In this document: positions 27,180 through 39,977 of the stretch, in pieces | Layout of the letters: each line of letters starts with the position of its first letter | Numbering within the stretch: the first letter of the stretch is position 1 | Assembly (NCBI RefSeq): GCF_001039355.2 | Contig: NW_019774958.1 | Location: 228,646 to 292,645, forward strand | Source of the DNA: Lingula anatina | Lineage: Eukaryota; Brachiopoda; Lingulata; Lingulida; Lingulidae | Direction: 5' to 3' | DNA: 64,000 bases | Notes under the pieces: generated by a model | Seen by the model: only the letters and a program-made list of their open reading frames with translations | Databases searched by the model: none | Told to the model about the DNA's origin: nothing | Program-made: the position numbers and the translations under genes

Positions 27180-30100
27180 ATGTTTCCTTCGTCAGGCTAT
27201 TTCAAAGGGGTAAACTGCCCATTTTATTCCAGCGGTTTGTGTGAGAGGCCGTACTGTCACTTTCGCCATACAAAAATCAAGGATTCCCTGCCAGTGCCAC
27301 ACGGTAAGCAGTCATTTTACTGTTAAATAGTTCTGTTCGATGTTTGTGGAGTGTGATGCAGACAAATGCATAAGATCCTATATTATCCACAAAAGTTTCA
27401 AAGTTATATATGCTGCGCATTTCCTTTGCATCCAACTTGCAAACACTTCAATGTTAATTAGCCTTTGCAGTATGATAGGACAGATTAAGGGTGCTTTCAC
27501 AATGAAACTGACGTACTAGTTAGTTCATACTAATTCCGCAGAGACTGCCCCTAATTGCAATCACAATTAACAGATTAATATGCAACTTACTGGCATTAAG
27601 TGCATAGAAAAGCCGGTGATTATACGAGTGCATTGGAAACAAGGAAGCATATAAAGTAGTTAATCTGATTGCATTCAGCAAAAGTCCCCATAGAGTTTGT
27701 TTGAGCTACCCAGTACAATAGTTAAATATTTTTATTTTATGTCCATACCCTGAGTTGATTTTGTTCATCATGCTTCACACTGAATGTTTGTCAAACGGGT
27801 TATTCAGTGATACTATTTACTCCTGCTCAGGTCCTCTAAGCATTCCTATCAAACTATATGAACTCTGATTTTCAGGTGATTCAAGTAAAGAAGTACACAA
27901 TGGCAACCAGCAGCCAAGAAAATCTTCACTTCTTAATTTGGTTGGAAATGCCATAAAGCAGGTGCAGCAGGAAATTCAGCAGGACCAGCAGAAACTGTAT
28001 GGAAGTCAGCACAGAAAACGAACTTCTTCAAGTGAGGGCATTAAAACAAGTAATGTTTTACATCTGTAGCATACCTTCTTAGAAGCACTGTTTTTTACAT
28101 GGTTAGATTTAATTGATTCCCCCCTCTGCTTCTTATTGCATGTAGATTACAAAGCATGCATACCATCATATAATTAACTCATGTTGTTGTGAGCAAAACT
28201 CATTATGTGATAATGCTGGTTTAGCAATGATTTTTGAATAATGTTTATAATTTGCTTTCAGCAAATTGTACTTACATACCAACCAAAAGAGATTCATCAG
28301 CTGAAAGCAACCTTAACCCCAAGATAGACTGGTACAAGCCTTCTCCAGTGTCTCCATCTGGCAAGGTTGAATACCACCCAACCAAAAAGGAAGATCTGAA
28401 CAAATATACTGGAAAACAATTATCTGTTCCACAACAAAAGAAGCAGTATGTTGCACTATCCTCTGGTAGCCAGTCTGGCGGTTATGTACCATCAAAGAAA
28501 AGCAAAGTGCCGGAATACAACCCCACACCCATTAAACAATTACAACATATGTCCCAATGTGGTTCTCCAGAGTTGGAATATGACCCCTCAACCAATTATG
28601 AATACAGTAATAAAAAGACTGTTAGCCCAGGTGGGACTAAGAGAAATTTAAATTTTGATGTAACTGAAATAAATTCAAAGCGGTTTAAATCAGATATCTG
28701 CATTGATGGAGACTTGCAAGAGTTTGAAAATATCGAAGCAAAATTCAGTGATGATGATGAAGATGATCATGGGGATGAAAAGAGTTCTGAGCAAAAAGAG
28801 CACAAAAGCCCAGATGACATTAAAGGTGATGCAAAAGATGCAAAAGATTTAAATGAAAAGAAATCAAGATTACAGAATGCTGCTCAAGAAGTACCTGTAA
28901 ATAATACTGAGGAAACCCCAAAAAATTCGAAATCCGAAAATGAGACTTCTGGCACAATCAATGAAGAAAATGTGAAACCCGAGGAAGTGCAGCAGCATGA
29001 AGATGTTGACACTGTGGGTGGTGATAAGAGTGAAAATGCAGAGAGAAATGGAGATAGCCTAAACTGTCAAGTTGAAGATTTGAAACCTGTCGTCAAGTTG
29101 GAAAACCCTATTGAAGACTTGGACAAGAAAGCAGCAGCTTCTCAAAATGATTCTTCCAATTCAAAGCAGAGAGATCAAAAGTCATCACATCATTCACATT
29201 CACACAGAAGTAGTGGTCATGCATCAGATCATAAACATTCACGTCACAGTCACTCCTCATCAAGTCATAAACATTCACAATCTAGTCATAGGCATTCATC
29301 ATCAAAAGAGAAATCTGAAAAAAGCAGTTCATCAAAATCTTCTAGTTCTAAGTCAAAGAACAGCAGTGGTAGTAGCAGTAAACATTCAGAATCACACAAG
29401 GATAAAAGCAGAAAGGATAAGTCTGATGATACTAAAGTGAAATCCAGTTCTTCAAGCAGTAGTAGTAAAAGTTCCAGCAAAAAACATCACTCGTCAGATC
29501 ACAATAAAACAAGTGGAACATCATCTCATCATTCAAGTGATTCAAAATCCCAGTCGGGATCTTGTTCAAAAGATAAAATGGACAAAGGCTCCGAGCTTTC
29601 AAAAAGTAAGAGCCATTCAGCTGACAAGAAACGTAAGTCGTCTTCAGACTCGAAGACTAGTAAAGATTGCAGCTCTGAAGCCAAGTCTAGTAAGCATTCA
29701 AAGTCAAGAACTGTATCCACTGATAGCTCAAAAATCATTCTCTTTGGATCTGACAGTGAGGATGATTTGTCTTTGTCAGATGTCAGTGTGTCAGAGATCA
29801 CATCTGTGGGCGAAGACAAAACATCAGAGACAAATAGGCAGCACAAACATGAGGTGAAACAAAAAGTAGATAACACATTTGATCAAAATGACCAGGCTAA
29901 TAGTGAAGATGAAGATGATGCTGATTTTGTAGATGTCCCAGATGTTTATGACATTGACCTGTCAGACGAGGATCCATATGATGAATGTTTGAAAATATAT
30001 AATGAAGCATCTAAAGCTGACAATCAAAAAACTGATGGGGACAGAAAGGTAAAAAAAAAATTTGATGATATTGTTTAATATTGTAATATAAATTTCCAGG

Positions 30101-31568
30101 TCTTTGGGCTCCTTCATTGTGTAACATTTTAGTTATAACTATTATAAATATATTTTGTGTCCTATCCAGGATTTTTCTTCCAAATCCAATTTTCCACAGA
30201 AAAAAAGATTTTCTCCTACTCATAAATCTTTGTTTGACCATTGGACTTTGATTCCATAAAATTATTAGCCATATCATAATTGTAATTTTTCCTACATGTT
30301 AGAAGCAGTGCCTTCTTATGACTGTGGTGTGCTTTAATTCCAGTCCATGCTCACTCAAGCCAGTATTATAAAGAAAAGAGAAGAAAAATTAAAAATTGAA
30401 AATCCACTAGGGAAAAAAAGAGTGGCTCACCAAGCAGGACTTGAAAGGGTAAGACAGTATCCTGTGGTGAAAATTGATACATAGAGCCGCTCTGATTCAA
30501 TTTTGATTGATTTTTTTTATGTTTAATGTTGGTTGGTTTTGTACAAGATGTATTTTTTGTTGGTTATGATATTCTATTTTTTGACTTGCTTACATTGTCT
30601 GTTATGTGAACAGTTAAAGTATTTGCTTTAAAGATTGTATTGTACATTTTACAAGGTACATGTGTAAATCATGTGATACACCATAATACTTCCACATACT
30701 TAAAAGATATAATACACGAAAATAGACTGGTAACTGATGATGTTGACACAATAATTTTATCACTTTTCTTTAATAGTCCAATCATGCCAAGGAATCAGCC
30801 AAGCCTTATTACCGTCCATCTCCAGCTCAAGTGATGCACAACAGGTTCCTGCAGCTTCAGAAGCAGGCAGAGGAGGCGGCAGCTTCTACATCAGCCACAG
30901 CAGCTAAATCTGTGTCAGATTCTCAAGTCAAAGTAAGAATTTTCTACAACACATCTTTCTTATCGAGTCTTAAACAAGTTAAGTATTTTTCCATTTTGTC
31001 CTAATGATTGAAGAGAAAGTTTGTATGTCTTATTTATGAAAAGTTTAGAAAGGGAAATATTTGATTTCTACTTTTTCTTTTTTTTTCTCTCACTCCTTTT
31101 TCTTTATGATTGGTATTTTAGGTGTGATTTTGCCACTGATTAACACCAGGGTATGAAGTCCTTAGTAACATAATTGATGGAAAAAAAGTGACCTTATCTT
31201 TTTTAAGTTGAAAAATGCCCTTTTTCACCTTAATCATGACAAAACAACAATCATTAACATAACATCTTTTTTCCAACTTTAGCCAACTGGAAAAAGAGTT
31301 GCACATTGTGCAGCTGGTAGTAATCTACTTCAAAATAAAAGACCCAAGTCAACACCAAAAAAGACAGAGTCAGCCTCCACATGTATCAGCACCAATCCAA
31401 AAGGTGCAAAAAGAGTCGCAAGAGTGCCGACCAAGGTATCTTATGAAACTGTGATTAGGTTAACATTTTCATTGGTGGTAGTAATATTAGGTTTTATGGA
31501 TATCTTATCCACACTTACATGCACTTATAACTGTAAATAAAAGAAAACAAAAAGCGATACAATTTTCC

Positions 31569-31614
<46 letters not shown>

Positions 31615-34600
31615 CTAGGTCACCTGCAAGAGACCAACTATTCCATCTGAATATGGTTCAAAAGTTCCTGTCAATGTTAGACAACGCTACCTGAATCTCA
31701 TCATTGATGAGTGTCTGAAAATTTATGACACTGAGAAAGATGCATATGAGAGAGTAAGTGTGTCAGAAGTTTTCTATATGTTTTTTTTATCCCACAGTAG
31801 GTTTGTTGCCCTAGTTTGGTGTAAGTTTATATAAAGTATTAATTAATAAATTGGAAAATCAAATCAGTTCATTTTGAAGTGACTTGGTATTTTGTGTAGA
31901 AAATTCTTAAATTGTATGTATTTATTAGTTGCACGTCAAAATAAAAGCCTATATTATTTTGTATTGGATCAGTTATAACTTTTTTGATTTTAAGGCTTGT
32001 TTGTCACATAAAGCATATTTTTTCATCCATAGGGTCTTGAAGAGGAGAAGGCTGTATACAAGCGTAGTTCCAACAGGACTGTATACCTAAATGTAGCTGT
32101 AAATGCAGTGAAGCGTCTGAGGTCAGAGGTCACCCTTCACCAGCCTGGCACTTCATCGCAAACACCTGATAAACATCCCAAAGGGTTTTCACATGAGGCT
32201 GTATTGGGAGGGTCAAGGGCTGCCAAAACTAGCTTTACACTGAACAGGTCTGGTGGACCAGTGGTGTTGAATGAGAAAGATTTCACAGGTAAATAAGTAC
32301 CTGGGCCAAGCAGCTGTTGACACATTATTCAGAAGTGCTTGATGGTGTTTTTTCAACTGCTGATTAGTTTTGTGTAGCAATCAAAGTTTAGGTAAAATCA
32401 ACTTTAACATGTTGTTCAATTTAAGGTGTGTTTCTCTGATTATGATCTGCTGGAATCTTATTTTGTCCCTAGATGCAGGGCTGTACAAAAAGCTTACCCC
32501 ATATATCATGACAGAGGAACAGCTGGTGGACAATGGGTTTCCAAGATTCAACCCTGAATGTGCAGGAACACCCTTCATAAAGCTGAGAGAAGATAGCATG
32601 AGTAAACTATTTTCTAAAATAGGTGAGAAAAAAGACTAAGCTTTTTTTTTCTTTTTTTTTCAAAATATACATGCTCCTTTTTACATTAGATAAATTGGAA
32701 TATATGTATATGTGTCAGTAGAGGCATTTGCCACTTTTAGAAAAAAGATAATAATAATAATGAGATAAAAGAAATATTGCGAAGACTTGAATGTTCAAAA
32801 TATCCATTTGACTCGTTTTATCATTATTTCTCCTGTTTTGACATCAGATAGCACTTATGAAACTGCATTATGGATTAAATTAATTATATTTTCCTTTTGT
32901 CTTAAGAAAATGAACGCATCTGCTGCAGATGTGGGAAGAGATTCCCTGTGTATCCCAATGGCATGTATGGCAAACAAGAGGAGTGCAACTACCACTGGGG
33001 CAAGGCTTGGAAGAAGAGAAGTATGGTCATTGTCATCTATTAACGCGCTCTCTTTTGGCCGTTTTTCATTGACATCAGGAATTTAACTTTTCGGATAATG
33101 CACTCAATGACATGTGAATTCATACATTGAAGACATTCTCCGTACTGTTTACTTTTTGTATGATATTTCTGATAAACACTGAAATGTTTAGTCTGTAAGA
33201 TATAAGTTTAAACCATTCATATACACACTTTTTACTTTGTTGGCTCCATTGTTTTAGTTGCTGGTGCCATAGAGACCAGGTATACTTGTTGTCAGGGTGA
33301 TTTGGGAGCCGCCGGGTGTCAAGTGGCAAAGGTATAGAAAAAATCTAATTAATTAGATTAACTAATTGCGTATTAATGTCACAAAACCAACAATTTAGGT
33401 GTGATTTATACATTCTTTGATGAAAAAAAATTAATACACTTTGAAGACAGTTTTTCTCTCAACTTCAAAACATGAATGGCTTTGAAGTTTTTAAATGCAA
33501 ATATATTTAGATCCATCTTCCCTAAATAAGAAATTTACAAAATACTTTCAGCTCCATGTGCATGAACAAAACAAATATGAAAACAACAGTGGGTTTATGA
33601 GAACTATCCCATGCTCTCCACCTGTGGACGGAGATTATGGAGTCTATGCTTTGGATTGTGAAATGGTATGTACTACACAAAACATCTATAATTAAACATT
33701 TTATTAAATTGCTTACCGATAATATTTTACCTGTTATGTCTACATTTTGTGTAAGGTTCTGTAGCTAGAGCAATTTATTATCTATAACAAAGGCCAAAAA
33801 TTAGTGTGGCATTACTTGATGCTGAACCTGTGTGTTTAAGGTGTACACCACAGCAGGCATAGAACTGGCCAGGGTCACAGTGATAGGGGGAGACATGAAG
33901 CCAGCATATGAAACCTTAGTCAAACCTGAAAAACCAGTCATTGACTGCAACACAAGGTAATAGCTTATGTTGGGTGGGATTTACTTTTTGGAATTTGTGG
34001 AGCTGCATTTTAAGAGCTGTTCTTTAAATTTTGTGGAGATGTATCTTAACAACCGAAATTATAATCATATTATGAATGATAGATTTTTAGAAAAATTTAC
34101 TTTGGTTTAAAACAGAAAAACTGGATTTTATGAAAGATAAGTAAAAATTAACAGGGATTTTACTGGTTTATTCTTTAGGTTCAGTGGATTGAAGAAGGAA
34201 GATCTGAAGGGAGTAAGGACCACCATCAGAGATGTCCAGGCTGTACTCCTCAGTTTGTTCAGTGATAAAACTATACTAATGGGTCACAGTTTAGAGAGTG
34301 ATTTGATTTCACTCAAGGTAGGAGGAGTTGGTTAAGTAGTAACGTTATATAATGATCAGATCAGATTTGCAACCCAAATTTGTTCTAAGATTTAGCTTTT
34401 AACATGCTCCTCACAGCTAGATTTAGAATTTTTTGCATTCGCACCATCAAATTTATACCCCAAGAAGAAGAGCAGACTTATGGAGCTGTTTTAATGATGA
34501 ATGATATAAAAGTTTTGCATTTTGATGTCTACTTGCAGCTGATTCACAGCACAGTGGTGGACACCTCAGTAGTGTTCCCTCACAAGATGGGGCCACCTTA

Positions 34601-34981
34601 TAAGAGAGCACTCAAGACTCTCATGGTGGAATATATGCAGAAAATAATACAGGATGATGGTAAGACTGTTCTAAAACTGACTGTTCTAAAAGCTTATAGA
34701 AGTAATTGTATGTGTATTGAATATTTACTGTATAAGTGATTTTTGTAAAACATGAAATCGGTCTTCATCATCATCATCATACAAAACATTTGTTGAAATC
34801 TTAAAAACTGAAGGAGTTTTTCACAATTTGGGTCAATGGGATTTTAACTTTTATGAAAGCTATAAATTTCAAACTTGAGATGTCTGTTTCAGTTGGAGGT
34901 CATGACAGCAAAGAGGATGCAATGGCATGCCTGGAGCTGATGCTGTGGAAAGTCAAAGATGATGCTAAAAAGCATCGTTAG
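27180..34981 (+). CDS. REXO1: RNA exonuclease 1 homologue (REXO1), DEDDh 3'-5' exonuclease, 1268 aa, 16 exons
   Basis: Nuclear DEDDh RNA exonuclease of the REXO1/Rex1p family; the vertebrate protein also binds Elongin A. Exons: 27180-27303, 27876-28049, 28262-30048, 30344-30448, 30777-30932, 31283-31435, 31619-31753, 32033-32288, 32473-32622, 32907-33020, 33258-33331, 33552-33665, 33841-33956, 34179-34317, 34539-34659, 34893-34981; total 1269 codons. N-terminal CCCH finger at Cys13, Cys21, Cys26, His30 (C-x7-C-x4-C-x3-H). The 1787-nt exon 3 encodes a disordered Ser/Lys/His-rich region. A second Cys cluster occurs near residue 1020 ([10 protein letters not shown]). The catalytic domain has Asp1111 and Glu1113 (ALDCEM), Asp1194 (GHSLESDL) and His1243/Asp1248 (GGHDSKED), all intact. 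Length is close to vertebrate REXO1. The long open frame from 28234 has a false start inside the intron. AATAAA at 35483 may be the polyadenylation signal. Confidence 0.97.
29170..29560 (+). other. His/Ser/Lys low-complexity region in REXO1 exon 3
   Basis: About 130 residues made almost only of Ser, His, Lys and Asp, with repeated 'HSHS', 'SSHKHS' and 'SSSKSSS' segments. Histidine-rich tracts are known nuclear-speckle targeting signals, and the Ser/Lys parts suit phosphorylation-controlled disorder. The other-frame translations here are shadows. Confidence 0.85.
31569..31613. repeat. (TTA)n microsatellite abutting the REXO1 exon 7 acceptor
   Basis: About 14 TTA units end 5 nt before the AG at 31617-31618 and replace the normal pyrimidine tract. 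Confidence 0.95.
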
Positions 34982-36805
34982 GAGAATTTTGATGAATTTT
35001 TTGCCATATTTAATATTTATAAGGATTTTGCCACATTTACAATTCTTACTAGAATGTTTTTTATTTACTGAATATGAATAACTGTTTCATTAAGGTAACT
35101 TATGTAATGTCACATTTAATCCAAATAAGGCAATTTTTTCAGAACATCATACTATTGATTCTTCAATTATTTAGGAACCTAGTCCACAATGTGCAATTTG
35201 AATACATTTAGGAAAAAACATGGACATTTCTATGTATTAAGTGAATTTTTTTGGATTAGATGCAGTTTCATGTTGCAAGGCATAGTGTAAGCATTTATAT
35301 ATCTCCAATAGGGCACCAAGGTTATCTTTCGCATAATATAAAAGTTTAAAAAGTCAATCATGTAGTGCTTGATATAAGGCAAAGTCATTTTTTTTTTGCG
35401 AGTTAAACAGCAGGAGAAGCCCAGAAGTACGGGATTTTCTATTTTACATAGAAAATACTATATAAAAAATTGAGATTATTGGAATAAAAAAGACACAAAT
35501 AATTGTAAGTTATACATATTTTTTTTTATCTGTGATAATGTATGGGTATGTGTATGAAATTTATGGCAGGAGCGCAGAAGACTAAGGTAGTTGCAAATGT
35601 TATTACTGCCCAAAATTTCTATCAAGTTATTATTTCAATGGTAAAATGTTGGTGCTGTTATGGTTTGAAGTTTTGTACCATTTCATATGTACTGAAATTA
35701 AAATAATGTACTCAGAACATATGTATGTTTTCTTTTTCTTTGGATTTTTCTAAGAGAGAAAAAATCCATTACAACATTGGGAAATTATAATAATTTCATA
35801 ATTATTATGAAAATAAGGATAAAGAGTAATGATCAATGTGTCATGTTACACAAGGCATCAGATTTAAAGTGCTAACCAAATGAAAATGCTACAAGGCTGA
35901 AAGATGCCCAAAATCTCAAGTCTTAAACTTTAGATTGCTCCATGTTTCCAAACAATAACATAATGATAAATACAGCCAAATAAGAAGAAAATTGCAAAAT
36001 CTTTTTATTTTATTTATTTATAGTTATTATTATTATTATTATTTTATTATTATTATATTTTTTGTAAGAATACATGTTGCATGAAACGAGGGGTTTCAGT
36101 TTTTTTCATAATCAAAACTTTTAATGGTTCTTTACATTATGTTATGTGAGAAAAGTATTACTTTTCATCTTATCAATAGTTCAGCATAAGACTGTCTCAT
36201 CTAGTCAAAAATGGATGGAAATGCATCATTGAAGCCTGCAAAAAAATTAATTTTAACAATAAAATGGTAATTAATCCTCATGTACCAGTGTTTGTTTATT
36301 GTCATTGCATATAATATTGAAAGACAGGCCTCCAGGCTGAAATTCTTAAATGACCTCTAACAGACATTATGACATAAAACTGATTTTTGATCAATTCCAT
36401 GAATAGCTACTGGTGGATGGATTGATATATCCTAAATATCCAGATGGCAGTCAAATTAGATGCTCTACGACCTAAGTAATAAAAGCTTTCATACATGATA
36501 AATCATTTTTAAAATTATATAAGAACATGAGATCTCAAATCCTTAAAAAAAACATAATGACATTTCATTTTAAAATGCAACTTTTTCTGAAATGCAGGAA
36601 AGTGATTTACAGCAAGGCAAGCTCGTTTCTGCTACCTGCTTGCGTACCAATTTATATGGAATTCTTTCCTATAATAAATTTTGTATGCACTGCGAAATTC
36701 TGTTGTTAGACAATTATTTTTCCTTACAATATTGGCAATAAAAACTGACAACTTGGATAAAATGAAGAGATCTTGTAAGAGAGAAAATATTTGGAACTTT
36801 TCCTT
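34982..36805. other. Convergent 3' region of REXO1 and GILT; no gene
   Basis: AT-rich DNA that must hold the two 3' UTRs. Candidate polyadenylation signals are AATAAA at 35483-35488 (plus) and TTTATT at 36295-36300 (minus). A (TTA)n-like run lies at about 36018-36060. The ORF at 36527-36709 looks like chance. Confidence 0.55.
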
Positions 36806-39682
36806 TCAAACATCTGGTTTGCTATCAATTTTGTAGCATCTTCCTGAAGTCTTCAAGTTGGAACATGCCACAGGTTTAGAACCACCCTACAGGGAAAAAG
36901 CAAGAAACAAATATTTGATTATAAAAAATTTTACCCATAAGAATTTTTACAAAAAACATTTTTGTTGTTTTCAAATATATAAAAAGATACATGATAATCA
37001 GCAGCAGATGTTAAACTGTGTAATAGGGTGAAACAGGTGTGCAAGAGAACAATGCTTTTAAAAAGAAAAAAAGGCATTGCTCTGCATCTCTAGATGTAAA
37101 AATTTCAAACTCCTCTTAGATTTATCTATGTGTAAGCAATACGGTCCAAGCATTTCACATTTGTGAGAAATAATTATTTTGCTCTACATCTGCATGAAAA
37201 TGTACCCTACTTTATATTGTCACTATGTTAAGTGTTTCAAAAAGACCTCTGTAATGCTGAAAGTGTACATTTATGAAAACCAGATGGTACATTAAATGGA
37301 ATTACCTGATATGTCTCACAGATTAACTGGATCAGATTATGTTCAGCTTTCCACTGGATTTCTTTGGTATGTACCTGTTTATTGAAGTTAAAAAGATTCA
37401 CATCAAACTTCTTATAAAACATCACACCCATCAGCACACCTTTTCATCTCTAAGCACCATTATGTCACATGCTAACACAATAATATGTTCCCTAGACAAT
37501 TCATATGAAAAATATATACACTGTATAGCACTATCAGCTGTATGATATACTGCACCTAATGAAGTGATGTTTCAGTCTAACACCTACCCCATTGAGAGTA
37601 ACCCAAGGTACATATGTATGCCGAGGTCGTAGAGCATCTGTTCTGACTGCCATCTGGTGTTCCAAATCATTGCCCATCTTGCTAGTGGAACACTTCATAA
37701 TCGGTGCAAGGTCAATGCCAAATTGAGAAGCACACTGAAATACAAACGTCATCCATTTATCACAGACACACAAGAACAGAACTCAATAATTGCACTATCT
37801 TGGAGCATCTTTTATTATTTCACGTATGTACATGTTATAACATAAGTATAATAATATACGTGGAAGGGCATAGTGTGTATGAAAAAGAGCTTGACCTACT
37901 AATTTACTTGTAGTTCAAAAATTATGCACCACACATTCAAGTATTACTACACCACAGGAACATTACATAGTTACCTATCTCCACATTTCTAAATGACAGT
38001 AATACAGATTAAAAGGGGTCAACTTGCTTAGTATATGGAAATTTAATGAACATTTCACTCAACTGTACCTTCTGTGCAGATTTGCTTGGCTGGCTGTCAG
38101 AAGAGTGCTCAATACAGTAGATAAATGGCATGTAAACACTTATATTTCCCAATATGCTTATTGCACAGGTCTGGAAAAATAAATATAATGTTAGCCATCT
38201 TATCATACTTCAAAAGTCAGTCATTTTTTGTTCATGTTTCCCAACTAATAATTCTTTCATTTTTGTACTGGTATGTGGACAATGTTTCTTGTCTGACTTG
38301 AAAGTATTTTCATATTAGTTATACATGTTAATTTGTTAAACCTACACTGCATGCTATAAGTATCAATTTGTTACCTTACAGCTGGCCCCATTTGAAACTA
38401 AACACAATAAAGTTAATTTTAATAGGTTAATTCAAATAGTGTATATAGTTTATGTTACCTCAATTACATTGCCAATGCACTCTTGTTTTCCATGTTGGCA
38501 ATCAAATACCCATTGGTCTCCTATTTTCTGTTCCTTAAATAAAATGAGAGTGTGTATATAATATCAAGATCGTTTGGAAAAAATTACACAGTATGCTTTA
38601 TATTCAAGAAAAAATGAGGGATGTTGCCATGTTTTGATTTTTAAAAATGAAGAAAATAAAACTTTGCCAAGAAATGACTGATAAAGAGCTTTACAATGAC
38701 ATCTTCTCAACTTCACACTTCACACTTTCTAACTTGGCACACCCAACTGCAGACTGTAGCTGACTTCTGTCATGAATAATTTATGAAAGATACATGCATC
38801 ACAACTGAGCATCAGACAGGTTCATGTACTTTGTCCTGCAATACACATAATTTGTTCACTTATTTGCCTTCCAACACTGTTCTTCTTACTGGCCAGTTCA
38901 TTTCAACCAGGATATTCAGCTATGGCAGTTCATGTAACTGCAATGTATGTACTCATAATCATCTGAAATACTATATATACCAGTATATATATATAATTAC
39001 ATTCAATGCATACTAGAGGGTGACAATAGCTGCCTTTGTCTTTCTTCCTTTTTTTTATCAAGCATATCATTAAGCTACCACTTAATATCCTACCCTTGCA
39101 TTTCCATATGGGATGAGGGTCAGGTTCATGATGCTACCCACAGATTTGAAGGCTTTGTACAGCTGTTGTTTGAAGAAATTCTTGCAGTCAGGACACAGAG
39201 ATTCATAATACAGAGTAAAATTCACTGGTACATTGGCAGTATTTTGTATGTAATTTTTGCACTGTTGATAAACCTGTAAAAATTTGAAAACGGCTTGGGT
39301 TAAACAGAAAAGTATAACTGTACTCAGTAACTGCATGAATTAAGCAATTCTAACATATGACAAATACATGTAATTACATTCACTTTTGAGCTAATTATTT
39401 TTATAAGAATGACTATGCTCAGTTATTGAATAACACAAACTTGTGCTGTTTTCTTAATCTGTGATACGCCCCTAGCTTACAGTAACAGGCTAGGTCTAGC
39501 ACATGTACTGTACTTAATGTTTTGTTGTTAAATGATATTGCTAGCAAATACAATAAACACGTTACCTGGCAAGTTTTTGCAACTTCCTCACTACTACACC
39601 ACTGACTTGGAGGTATGTTGCAACCACTAACAACTGTAAATGCGACAAATAAGCAAAACGCAGCTATATTTTGCACAGGCAT
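36806..39682 (-). CDS. IFI30/GILT: GILT: gamma-interferon-inducible lysosomal thiol reductase-like, 256 aa, 7 exons
   Basis: Lysosomal reductase that breaks protein disulfides at acidic pH; in invertebrates linked to innate immunity. Exons: 39682-39566, 39273-39094, 38533-38459, 38170-38069, 37734-37588, 37374-37306, 36886-36806; total 257 codons, all GT-AG. Residues 1-20 form a hydrophobic signal peptide ending VVSG. The active-site CxxC is Cys66-Pro-Asp-Cys69 in 'LYYESLCPDC', after 'VPVNFT', whose Asn57 is a potential glycosylation site. The GILT signature C-Q-H-G-x2-E-C-x2-N-x4-C is exact (CQHGKQECIGNVIETC, spanning the 38533-38459 and 38170-38069 exons). The later 'YVPWVTLNG' is also family-typical. 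Length matches vertebrate IFI30. The start is the only ATG before the signal peptide. Confidence 0.97.
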
Positions 39683-39977
39683 CTTGCCGTTTCAAGTGTT
39701 TATCAACAAAATTGCCGAGTCACATGATTTTCCGTATACCAAAGCAGACCACGTGACTTTCCAGGTCATTAGCTATTATTTACTACGCTATTTTTCAATT
39801 CTTAAAGTTCTCGTCACATGGGAACATATCATTAAAGCATCACCTTAAAAATTAACATTTATATAATATACATCTCTATAAAAAAAGGACACAGAAAACA
39901 GTAGTACTCGGCAGTATGACCTTCTGAAGGGAATTCTTGCAAGGTCACCATCTCGTTTTCGAGAAACATCAACTAAT
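39683..39977. promoter_or_regulatory. Divergent GILT/MMACHC promoter with CLEAR-like sites
   Basis: The 295 bp between the two start codons contain CACGTGAC at 39750-39757, matching 8 of 10 positions of the TFEB CLEAR motif GTCACGTGAC with its E-box intact. Weaker variants are GTCACATGAT at 39719-39728 and GTCACATG at 39813-39820. GILT is a lysosomal protein and MMACHC handles cobalamin released from lysosomes, so TFEB/MITF-type control is plausible but untested. Confidence 0.55.

Noticed and set aside
28234-28261. Apparent start codon of the 614-codon frame
   Set aside because: It lies in the intron before the TTTCAG acceptor at 28261; the gene starts at 27180.
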